From contig DAHXOO010000006.1 in assembly GCA_027364845.1 (NCBI GenBank), forward strand, positions 1 through 64,000: 64,000 bases of DNA, in the 5' to 3' direction. The position numbers were made by a program, and so were the translations under genes. Below are positions 30,897 through 39,727 of this stretch, piece by piece. How positions within the stretch are numbered: position 1 is the first letter of the stretch; every line of letters starts with the position of its first letter. This stretch comes from Pseudomonadota bacterium (GTDB lineage: Bacteria; Pseudomonadota; Gammaproteobacteria; Acidiferrobacterales; UBA6901). Below the pieces are notes generated by a model. The model worked only from the letters and a program-made list of their open reading frames with translations. It made no database searches and was not told where the DNA came from.

Positions 30897-31943
30897 GTGA
30901 ACAAGCCACAAAACACATCTCTGACCTACCGCGACGCGGGGGTAGATATCGAGGCGGGTGACGCCCTGGTCGAGGCAATCAAGCCGATCGCGTACAGTAC
31001 CCGGCGCGCGGGGGTATTAGCAGGACTGGGCGGGTTCGGTGCCTTGTTTCAGATTCCGCCAGGCCAGTATCGCGAGCCAGTGCTCGTCTCCGGCACGGAC
31101 GGTGTCGGCACCAAGCTCAGGCTGGCAATCGAGAGCGGCCGGCACGACACGATCGGAATCGACCTCGTGGCCATGTGTGCGAACGACATCGTTGTGCAGG
31201 GGGCCGAGCCTCTGTTCTTCCTGGACTACTTTGCGACCGGCAAGCTCGACCTGGAGGTGGCGCGGTCGGTGATCACCGGCATCGGCGAAGGGTGCAGGCA
31301 GGCCGGCGCTGCGCTGGTGGGCGGCGAAACCGCCGAAATGCCGGGCATGTACGCCGGAGACGATTACGATCTCGCCGGCTTTTGTGTGGGCGTGGTGGAG
31401 AAATCCCGGATCATTGACGGCACGGCGGTCAAACCGGGCGATACCCTCATCGGCATCGCTTCCAGCGGCCCCCATTCCAACGGCTATTCTCTGATCCGGA
31501 GGGTCATCCAGGAGCGCAACGCACATCTTGCTGATCCGTTCGCCGGTGGCAGCCTTGCAGACGCGCTGCTCGCGCCGACGCGCATCTATGTCAAACCGTT
31601 GCTGCGACTCATCGGCGAACTGCCGGTGCATGCGCTCGCGCACGTCACTGGCGGCGGACTGCCGGGAAATGTTCCACGCGTGCTTCCTGCAGGCACGCGC
31701 GCAGTCATCGACAGCCGCGCATGGAGTCGTCCAGCCATCTTCGACTGGCTGCAGGAGGGTGGCAATATTACCAGCGACGAGATGTACCGTGCGTTCAACT
31801 GCGGCGTAGGCATGGTGGCTGTGCTTTCCGCCGCCGACGCGCGTGAGGCGGTGCGCATTCTTGATGAGGAAGGAGAAAGGGCTTTCGTCATCGGCCATGT
31901 CGAGGCGCACCGTGGCGACAGCGAACTCGTCATATCAGGATGA
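30897..31943 (+). CDS. purM: Phosphoribosylformylglycinamidine cyclo-ligase
   Basis: [65 protein letters not shown] start. Confidence 0.95.
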   Translation: MNKPQNTSLTYRDAGVDIEAGDALVEAIKPIAYSTRRAGVLAGLGGFGALFQIPPGQYREPVLVSGTDGVGTKLRLAIESGRHDTIGIDLVAMCANDIVVQGAEPLFFLDYFATGKLDLEVARSVITGIGEGCRQAGAALVGGETAEMPGMYAGDDYDLAGFCVGVVEKSRIIDGTAVKPGDTLIGIASSGPHSNGYSLIRRVIQERNAHLADPFAGGSLADALLAPTRIYVKPLLRLIGELPVHALAHVTGGGLPGNVPRVLPAGTRAVIDSRAWSRPAIFDWLQEGGNITSDEMYRAFNCGVGMVAVLSAADAREAVRILDEEGERAFVIGHVEAHRGDSELVISG

Positions 31944-32635
31944 CCATGAATCTTCCCGTCGTGGTTCTGATATCCGGACGCGGCTCAAACTTACAAGCCA
32001 TCATCGATCAGCGCGACCACGGCGACCTGCCGGTGGACATCCGCGCCGTAATCAGCAGCCGTGCTGATACCGAGGGTCTGGAGCGCGCTCGTCGCGCCGG
32101 CCTGGAAAACGTAGTTGTGGACCGGGAAGCCTTCCCCACACGCGCTCAGTTCGAGCAGGACCTCGTGCAACGGATTGATTCCTACGGCCCCGAACTGGTG
32201 GTACTGGCGGGCTTCATGCTTATCCTCGGACCTGACTTTGTCCGCCACTATTCAGGGCGCCTGATCAACATCCATCCGTCCCTGCTGCCCCGGTTCAGAG
32301 GCCTCAATACGCATGAGCGGGCGCTGAAAGCCGGGGTGCGCTACCACGGTGCAAGCGTCCACTTCGTGACGCCCGATGTCGATGGAGGACCCATTATCAT
32401 TCAGGCACCGGTAACGGTGCGTCCTAACGACACGCCGCAAACGCTGGCCTCGCGCGTCCTCGAGGAAGAGCACCGCATCCTCCCCCAGGCGATCCGATGG
32501 TTCGCACAGGGACGCCTGTCGATGGACAACGGCCAGGTACTGCTGGATGGTCACTCGTGCGCACATCAGGGTACTGGCGACGTCGAATCCCAGGCCATGA
32601 CTACCGACCGGTCGCCTGACGGGATGGCCTCTTGA
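31940..32635 (+). CDS. purN: Phosphoribosylglycinamide formyltransferase
   Basis: [43 protein letters not shown]. Confidence 0.95.
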   Translation: MTMNLPVVVLISGRGSNLQAIIDQRDHGDLPVDIRAVISSRADTEGLERARRAGLENVVVDREAFPTRAQFEQDLVQRIDSYGPELVVLAGFMLILGPDFVRHYSGRLINIHPSLLPRFRGLNTHERALKAGVRYHGASVHFVTPDVDGGPIIIQAPVTVRPNDTPQTLASRVLEEEHRILPQAIRWFAQGRLSMDNGQVLLDGHSCAHQGTGDVESQAMTTDRSPDGMAS

Positions 32636-33363
32636 ACACTGCGGCACTGACTCGCACCCTGCTTGCGGCGCTAACGGTCATGGCAGGCGGCGCGCTGGCG
32701 CAAGCTCCGCACACAGCCCCGTTCCCCGACCATATGGTGCTCAGTTACCGCGTATACTACGGCCCGATTCCGGTCGGCATCAGTACACGCACTCTGGACC
32801 GCCGGCCGGACAACACCTACCACTACACCCTGCACTCTTTCCCCACCGGCGCCGCGCGGCTGTTCACACATCTTCAATGGTTCGAGCAAGGCCGCTTCCG
32901 GGTCGCCAACGACCAAGTATACCCATTGGAATACCTAAAATACCGCGTCGGATCCCCGGACGCGCAGCGCAAGGAGGCCAAATTCGATTGGGACAAATCA
33001 CGGATCTTTTATGCCGATCAGCGCAGCGAGGTACTACCGGCAGGCACACAGGACGAAAACACCGTCATTTTCGAGCTCATGCTGCATCCGCCATCGACGG
33101 CAGCGTTCCGGGAACTGCACATCACTACTGGCAGTCAGATTATCATTTATAGGTATAAATACCTGCGGAACGAAACCCTCGACAGCGCTCTGGGGAGGCT
33201 GCGCACCATAGTGGTCTACTGGGCGGAGAAGACTCGCCATGGGCACGGCAAGCGGTTCACCGCCTGGCTTGCCCGGGATCGGCACAATATTCCCATCAGG
33301 ATTGTCGCACAGGAGCACGGTCAGACCGCTTCCATGCAGATCCGTTACGCTACAGGTATCTGA
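32632..33363 (+). CDS. DUF3108 periplasmic protein
   Basis: TTG start overlapping purN stop; signal peptide; MVLSYRVYYGPIPVGISTRTLDR. Confidence 0.82.
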   Translation: MNTAALTRTLLAALTVMAGGALAQAPHTAPFPDHMVLSYRVYYGPIPVGISTRTLDRRPDNTYHYTLHSFPTGAARLFTHLQWFEQGRFRVANDQVYPLEYLKYRVGSPDAQRKEAKFDWDKSRIFYADQRSEVLPAGTQDENTVIFELMLHPPSTAAFRELHITTGSQIIIYRYKYLRNETLDSALGRLRTIVVYWAEKTRHGHGKRFTAWLARDRHNIPIRIVAQEHGQTASMQIRYATGI

Positions 33364-33401
33364 TTTGTAAGGATTGCTCCCATCGCCTCCGTGACGGTTG
33401 T

Positions 33402-33427
33402 GGAATAAAAGTAGCGCCCACATCGTC
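33402..33427 (+). promoter_or_regulatory. Candidate ECF-type promoter upstream of the sigma factor
   Basis: GGAATAA-N15-CGTC (33402-33408, 33424-33427), followed about 30 bp later by the sigma gene. Confidence 0.55.
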
Positions 33428-33460
33428 ATATCTTACGATTAACGAACATGAGTGAAATGC

Positions 33461-34033
33461 ATGGACTTTCTCAAGCTATTTGGCCAGTCGAGCGACGTCG
33501 CAGCGGCGCTGCAGCAAAGCCGCTCCAGACTCTACCGCATGGCTTATGCGTGGTGTCACAATCGCGCCCTGGCAGACGATCTGGTGCAGGAGACGCTGAC
33601 AAAGGCGATGCAAAAATCCTCGCAGCTGCGCGACCCGAAAGCCCGCGACGCCTGGCTCTTCAGCATTCTGACCAACTGCTATCGGGATCACTTTCGGCGC
33701 CAGCGGGAGACGGAGGATATCGACGAAATCGAGTTGCCGCACAACTCCACTCCGGAAACCGAGAACAGCCAACTCGAGATCGTCCGTAAGGTACGCGCGA
33801 CCATTGCGCGACTTCCGGAAGGACAGCGTCAGGTGATCACGCTCGTGGATCTAGAAGGCTTTTCCTATGTTGAAGTCGCCAAAGTACTGGACATACCTAT
33901 TGGAACCGTCATGAGCCGCTTGTGCCGTGCACGCAGCGCCATGCTGCGGCTGCTGACAACTGAGTTCGGGAGCCCAGATGCGCTGAAGATGGCCGGAATG
34001 CGGCAGGAAGCCAATATACGGAGAATCAAATGA
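33461..34033 (+). CDS. ECF-type RNA polymerase sigma factor
   Basis: Region 2 MAYAWCHNRALADDLVQETLTKAMQ...DAWLFSILTNCYRDHFRR; region 4 LPEGQRQVITLVDLEGFSYVEVAKVLDIPIGTVMSRLCRARSAML; alternative GTG start at 33452. Confidence 0.93.
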   Translation: MDFLKLFGQSSDVAAALQQSRSRLYRMAYAWCHNRALADDLVQETLTKAMQKSSQLRDPKARDAWLFSILTNCYRDHFRRQRETEDIDEIELPHNSTPETENSQLEIVRKVRATIARLPEGQRQVITLVDLEGFSYVEVAKVLDIPIGTVMSRLCRARSAMLRLLTTEFGSPDALKMAGMRQEANIRRIK

Positions 34034-34791
34034 GTGATGAAGGGACATTTTCGGACGAATATCTGAACGCCTTTGTCGATGATCAGCTGACGCTCGACGA
34101 AAAGAGCCACCTGTACAGCGAAATTGGCAAGGACGAGACGATTAACCGCCGGGTTTGCGAGCTGCGCAAGGTGCGCGATCTCGTACAAATGGCATACAAG
34201 ATCCCGCCTGAGGTCCCGACCGACACGCCTGCCGGGACGAAGCACTTTGCTTGGCTGCGGCGCAATTTCGCTGCCAGTGCGGCGGCGATCATAGGCACCT
34301 TGGTGCTGGTGAGCGCATTGCATCAGGACAGCAGCATCGGGTTCGTCGCGGGACATACCACCGTTACGCTGAAAGCTCCGGCGGGAGGCGCGAGGCAGGT
34401 CGCGAGCACGGCAACATTGGGCAGCCAGGAGATCAAGGTCCTTTTTCACCTGAACAGTGGCAACCCGGTGCACATGAAGGAAGTGCTGGATGAAACTGAA
34501 AGCTTGCTCAAGCTTTACAGACGCACCCATCAGAAGGCGCGCGTGGAGGTCATCACCAATGGCGAGGGACTCAACCTGCTTCTGGCCAGCCGCTCGCCCT
34601 ACCCCGCGCGCGTCGCTTCAATGCTGAAGAAGTTCAAGAATCTGCAGTTCGCGGCCTGCCTGAATACGCTGGACCGCTTCGGCAGCGAGGGCATCGAAAC
34701 CAAGCTTCTGCCCGGCACCACTGTGGTCAATTCGGGCGTGGCTCAAATCATCCGTCTGCAACGCAGAGGATGGATTTACATCCAGGTTTGA
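34030..34791 (+). CDS. Putative membrane anti-sigma factor with C-terminal extracytoplasmic DsrE-like domain
   Basis: Start overlaps sigma stop (ATGA); N-terminal FSDEYLNAFVDDQLTLDEKSHLYSEIGKDETINRRVCELRKVRDLV anti-sigma-like; one TM (FAASAAAIIGTLVLVSAL); C-terminal domain alignable to the next ORF. Confidence 0.78.
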   Translation: MSDEGTFSDEYLNAFVDDQLTLDEKSHLYSEIGKDETINRRVCELRKVRDLVQMAYKIPPEVPTDTPAGTKHFAWLRRNFAASAAAIIGTLVLVSALHQDSSIGFVAGHTTVTLKAPAGGARQVASTATLGSQEIKVLFHLNSGNPVHMKEVLDETESLLKLYRRTHQKARVEVITNGEGLNLLLASRSPYPARVASMLKKFKNLQFAACLNTLDRFGSEGIETKLLPGTTVVNSGVAQIIRLQRRGWIYIQV

Positions 34792-34851
34792 CCGGCTGGG
34801 GCCGAAAGGGTCGGACCTACGACCTGGAAACAGCGATGGGACAGTAATGGC

Positions 34852-35277
34852 ATGCAACCGGTGGGCGCATCGGCACCGACACCTGATTCAGAAGCGACTC
34901 AGGCAGCCGGATATGCCAGCCAGAAGGTCGTATACCATGTCAACTCCGGCGATCCGAAGCTGCTGAAGGGAGTGCTGGGCAATATCCGGAATCACATCAA
35001 TGCGGTCGGCCAAGGCCGGATCGAGATCATAGTCGTGATGCACGGCGACGGCTTGAGTCTGCTCAGACTTGCGAACCAGGATACACACATGCAAAAAGCG
35101 ATCGACGGACTCAGGGTTCAAGAGGTTCGATTCAGCGTCTGCAACAATACACTGGTAGGCGCGGACATAAACTACAAGACCGATCTCTACCGCGTTTCGG
35201 AATCCGACATCGTGCCGAGCGGAGTGGCGCAGATCGCCAAACTCCAGCAGGAGGGCTACGCCTACATCAAGCCCTGA
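34852..35277 (+). CDS. DsrE-like domain protein
   Basis: KVVYHVNSGDPKLLKGVLGNIRNHINAVGQGRIEIIVVMHGDGLSLL...CNNTL...VPSGVAQIAKLQQEGYAYIKP. Confidence 0.82.
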   Translation: MQPVGASAPTPDSEATQAAGYASQKVVYHVNSGDPKLLKGVLGNIRNHINAVGQGRIEIIVVMHGDGLSLLRLANQDTHMQKAIDGLRVQEVRFSVCNNTLVGADINYKTDLYRVSESDIVPSGVAQIAKLQQEGYAYIKP

Positions 35278-35302
35278 CCCATTGCTTCCTCTCCTCCCTT
35301 CC

Positions 35303-35328
35303 AGCCCGCAAACGCGGGCTCTTTTTTT
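35303..35328 (+). terminator. Intrinsic terminator of the sigma/DsrE operon
   Basis: AGCCCGC-AAAC-GCGGGCT followed by CTTTTTTT. Confidence 0.9.
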
Positions 35329-35468
35329 GGCCGACGTTGTCGGCAAGAGCGTCCGGACAGCCCGCCATGCATTCCACTGCGATCCGCGCCGGACGGGCAC
35401 GGCGGTCATGCCGCCGGATCCAGCAACGGCCCTGGCAACAAGAACGTCTTCCCTACCGAGCCCACAGT

Positions 35469-35906
35469 TCACGGGTGCGGCAGTGGAATCTCACCTCGTT
35501 GGCGATACACCAGATAATCCCGCAGGATCTGGGCATGATCGAATGCCAGAACAGAGGGGAAGTCGGGTAATGTAAACAGGCTAACTGCGGCGGCATCATC
35601 CTGCGCAACAGGCTCGCCCCGCGCCTCACCCACATATACGATCGACGCGGTATGGCCGCGGGGGTCGCGTGCCGGATCGGAATAGCACCCCAGCAACCGC
35701 GTGAGACGGACGACCAACCCGGTTTCCTCCCACGCCTCGCGGATCGCGGCCGACTCCGCGCTCTCGCCGCGATCGACAAACCCACCAGGCAAGGCCCAGC
35801 CAAACGGCGGATTCTTGCGTTTGATAAGCACGATGGGACGAGCGTCTCGATCCACGAGCTCAATCACGACGTCAGTCGTCAAAAGCGGAGTCACCGGCGG
35901 ACCCAT
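35469..35906 (-). CDS. NUDIX hydrolase
   Basis: Nudix box GGFVDRGESAESAAIREAWEETGL. Confidence 0.93.
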   Translation of the reverse strand: MGPPVTPLLTTDVVIELVDRDARPIVLIKRKNPPFGWALPGGFVDRGESAESAAIREAWEETGLVVRLTRLLGCYSDPARDPRGHTASIVYVGEARGEPVAQDDAAAVSLFTLPDFPSVLAFDHAQILRDYLVYRQRGEIPLPHP

Positions 35907-36344
35907 CCGTTACCTCACATACACGCAGCAGGAACCCGAGTATCATATCGCCGATCTCACAATGCCTCCATCGGCAGTGCAATGCTGTGGGTGGTGGCTG
36001 GGCACCTTAAGGATGTGGGCGGAGCAATCAACGCATCAAAATCGGAGCAAGCCCAAAGTGCCCATCAAGCGAACAATGCAGTCGGGTCGTCGGCAACGGA
36101 GATCCACCGAAATTGTTTGCGGACGATTTAATGCCGCGTCTGAACGCGGCAGCGGTTGCCACTCTTCAGGACGGCGGATGCCAACAGTCGGATGATCGCA
36201 AGCAGGCGCCATGCCCCGCTTTTCGATCGCACTAGCTGGGGGGGTCCAGACCGCGAAGATCGCCATGCTACGTCGATGATTGGGCCAAAAAATGGCGTCA
36301 TCCGCGGGTACAAACGGATTTGCATCGACGAAAAAAGAATTTTC

Positions 36345-36377
36345 CAGTAAAATGATGTATCATTTTTAATATTACTG
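36345..36377. promoter_or_regulatory. AT-rich nested inverted repeat upstream of desaturase
   Basis: cagtAAAATGATgtATCATTTTtaatattactg: inner 8-bp arms with 2-bp spacer, outer CAGTAA/TTACTG. Confidence 0.45.
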
Positions 36378-36490
36378 AATCCTTGCAGAGCGTGCCATCC
36401 GGGCATTTTCGCTATTCTGCAGAACACTTGGATGCGCCCGCATCCCTGCAAAGTCGTAAACCCGCATCTCGCTCAGGAGTCTACCGCACC

Positions 36491-37684
36491 ATGTTCCACG
36501 GATTGATTGTCATGCCTTGGTGGGGCTACGCCATCGTTGCCCTGGTCCTGACCCATATCACCATTGCGAGTGTCACTATTTTTCTTCACCGTCATCAGGC
36601 GCATCGCGCCCTTGATTTGCATCCTGTAGCTAGTCACTTTTTCCGCGGCTGGCTGTGGCTGACAACAAGCATGGTAACCAAGGAGTGGGCTGCGATTCAC
36701 CGTAAACACCACGCCAAGGTAGAGACCCCGGAAGACCCGCACAGTCCGCAGCAGCATGGCATTCACAAAGTTCTTTGGCTGGGTGTTACGCTGTACCACC
36801 GGGAATCTATGAATGCGGAGACAATGACGCGGTACGGTCATGGAACGCCCGACGACTGGCTGGAACGGCACATCTACACAAAACGCCACAACCTCGGGCT
36901 TTTTATCATGCTCGCAATCAATCTGCTGTTGTTCGGCACAACCGCAGGCATGCTGATCTGGCTGGTCCAGATGGTTTGGATACCGTTTTGGGCCGCTGGC
37001 GTCATCAATGGAATCGGACATTTCTGGGGCTACCGCAATTTTGAGGTCAGCGATGCCAGCACGAACATCTTTCCCTTGGGAATTCTCATCGGCGGGGAAG
37101 AACTGCACAACAACCACCACACTTTCGCGAGCTCGGCCAAGCTTTCATCGAAGTGGTGGGAGTTCGATATCGGTTGGATGTACATCCGTCTAATGCAGGC
37201 GATAGGGCTCGCACACGTCCGAAAAATTCCCCCCGCGCTGGCGTTCGACGCCAACAAAGAGAATATCGACCTGGATACGGTCAAGGCGGTTATTGCTAAC
37301 CGTTTCAATGTGATGGCACAGTTTGCACGCGAGGTGATGCGTGCCGTGCACCGCGAAGCGCTCAGGAACACCGACCGCGCCGACCGAGAATCTTGGACCC
37401 TGCTGAAGCGCGCACGCCGCCTGATGGTGCGGGAAGCGCGTCTGCTCGACAAAAGGAGCAACGAGTGGCTTCAGCGCGCGCTCGAGCGTTACCAGGATCT
37501 ACGCACCGTATACACCATGAAGCAGAAACTGCAGGATATCTGGCACCGCTCGGCAACGACCCAGGAGTACCTCCTGCGCGCGCTGCAGGACTGGTGCCAC
37601 GAGGCGGAGGAAACGCGTATCCAAGCACTGCACGCATTTGCACGGAAGCTGCGCGGCTGCACGCTTTCACGGGCAGCCGCGTAG
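36491..37684 (+). CDS. Acyl-CoA/fatty acid delta-9-type desaturase
   Basis: His boxes HRHQAHRA, HRKHHAKVE, HNNHHTF in a membrane protein. Confidence 0.92.
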   Translation: MFHGLIVMPWWGYAIVALVLTHITIASVTIFLHRHQAHRALDLHPVASHFFRGWLWLTTSMVTKEWAAIHRKHHAKVETPEDPHSPQQHGIHKVLWLGVTLYHRESMNAETMTRYGHGTPDDWLERHIYTKRHNLGLFIMLAINLLLFGTTAGMLIWLVQMVWIPFWAAGVINGIGHFWGYRNFEVSDASTNIFPLGILIGGEELHNNHHTFASSAKLSSKWWEFDIGWMYIRLMQAIGLAHVRKIPPALAFDANKENIDLDTVKAVIANRFNVMAQFAREVMRAVHREALRNTDRADRESWTLLKRARRLMVREARLLDKRSNEWLQRALERYQDLRTVYTMKQKLQDIWHRSATTQEYLLRALQDWCHEAEETRIQALHAFARKLRGCTLSRAAA

Positions 37685-37864
37685 GCTATGCCGCAACGGC
37701 TTATCTGCGGCCAGACGCCCTCGAAGAGATGATCAGTGGGCTGAATTCGACTTGCGGCCTTCGTGAACAACACGCCTGCCTACGATTTTATATTGAGTCA
37801 ATAACAATCCACTAGCGACGGTCGCCATCGACAATGCCCTGTGGCGAGACTTCTCGCCCTATGG

Positions 37865-38302
37865 TTAGCGGACAACATTACGGATGGTATCGTTGACGGT
37901 ATCTGTCGCATAAATGTTCGTGCCATTGGCGGTGATACCGACCGGAGTATTGAACAACGCCGCGGTGCCGACACCATCGGCAGAGCCGGCGACACCTGTT
38001 TGGCCGGCAAGCGTGGTCACGGCCCTCGCGGCAATGACAATCTGACGGACGGTGTCGTTGAAGGTATCCACAACGTAAAGATTCGTGTTATCGGTGATGA
38101 CGCCCTCCGGGAAAAAGAGCGATGCCGCGGTGCCGGTGCCGTCGGCGAATCCTGGAATACCAGTTTGGCCCGCGAATGTCGTCACGACTCTGGATTCCGG
38201 GGAGCTTGAAGAAACGATATTGGTTGAACTGCCAGCACTATCGGTACTCACTGCATTCCCGTTGCAAGCCGTCAGGAACGCAGCGAGAGCCGTGGGTATC
38301 AC
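37865..38302 (-). CDS. Short NHL-repeat protein (possibly truncated)
   Basis: Two in-tandem repeats TTFAGQTGIPGFADGTGTAASLFFPEGVITDNTNLYVVDTFNDTVRQI and TTLAGQTGVAGSADGVGTAALFNTPVGITANGTNIYATDTVNDTIRNV. Confidence 0.65.
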   Translation of the reverse strand: MIPTALAAFLTACNGNAVSTDSAGSSTNIVSSSSPESRVVTTFAGQTGIPGFADGTGTAASLFFPEGVITDNTNLYVVDTFNDTVRQIVIAARAVTTLAGQTGVAGSADGVGTAALFNTPVGITANGTNIYATDTVNDTIRNVVR

Positions 38303-38829
38303 CGCAAAACATTCTCTGGCCAGCGTTTTTATGGTGCCTTGGGCATCATCGTGAGCCGTGATCGAATGTCAACGCTGGCAGGATCGCATAATCCATGCCG
38401 GCTGCGCCCAATTTTTTCCAGATGGCTACACATATCATGATCATCCCCTATGCCACCACCTACTGCAACCGGCACTGCAGATTTTCACGCGGAAATGACC
38501 CGGCGTTCGCCGCTATGTTGACTGAGAAAATCGCGACAATATTGGCTGACGTAGATAGTCGTCAGGTTATGCAAGGTGCGAAACCGGCGATGGCGCCTAT
38601 GGCTACCGGGCCACTGCGCTTCGGCCCCGGACCGGAAATGCAATCACAAACGGGTGCATGGCAAAAGGAATCAGGGGCGACATCATTGCCGCTCTTTCAA
38701 TGACACTGTCGAATGTGGTCAGGAGCCTCAGCGCCCCTGGTTAGCCGATTCGGTGGCAGCCTGAGCCAGTTCACCCTATTCAGCGTGGTCATCAAGAGCA
38801 CGCGCTCGCTGCCAGGCAGTCTCGGAGTA

Positions 38830-39184
38830 TAACGGCGACACAGTTTCCGTGGCCCACACCTGACGCCTCCGGCTGACGCGGATAAGCACGACTTGCGCGA
38901 GATTTGCATAGTGACGGGGTTGGGCAATCACAAGATGTTGTTATCCGCCGTGACGGGTCTTTCGCGCCACGGCAGATAAGAGAAACGGATGACTGGTGAT
39001 GCCCCCGCGCTTTCCGATTCACGAGTCGAACAAACAGCGACCACCAGCTATATATGAGCACCGCCACTGCCCTATTGAAGCGACGGCGTCTAAGATCACG
39101 GGTGGCCAAGCCGCCGAAACTCCACTGATTCTTCAACTCATCCCGGGTTTTCCGTAGGTCACGGGCGGTACGAATTTGGCCCAC
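38830..39184 (-). mobile_element. Degenerate transposase C-terminus (IS1380-like DDE family), frameshifted
   Basis: ARDLRKTRDELKNQWSFGGLATRDLRRRRFNRAVAVLIYSWWSLFVRLVN, continuing in another frame as EAITSHPFLLSAVARKTRHGG*Q. Confidence 0.65.
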
Positions 39185-39727
39185 CTAGCAGATAGCCTGA
39201 CTCAACCCCCGCCGCCGGCCGCTCAGCCCGTTTGACCGGGAATTCCAGAGTGGCCTGGACTAGGTTCGAAGCACCCGAACGGGTTCAGGCACGTTCCTTG
39301 CAGACCTTTCCGATGAACTGATTAAAAGGGGACAGCGAACGCTGGAAATCACTAAGCAAAACGCCGCAATGCCTTATTGCAAGCGAACAAAGGAAGAACC
39401 GGGAAAACAGTCTGGGCCAGGAAGACACCGGCGTTGCGGTTAAGTGGCCGATCGTCCCAGCCTGACGACTGGCTACCGCCGCCGTTCCATTCTGTATCAA
39501 CTGGATTTCAGAGAGGATATCGGGCCTACTGATGAACATTTTCACCCGCGCTATCGTGCGAAGATCGAAATCGCTGGATAGAACGCACCGTTGTGTTATC
39601 AGGTGTTCCATGCCGACACCTTCCGGGTGGTGGAATTGCTCATCGCAAAACCAATTTTACCCCGGGTGGCGAAAAGCTTCTGTTTCCGGGAATTTTGTTG
39701 ATTATCAGGACCAACGCTTGCCACCCA

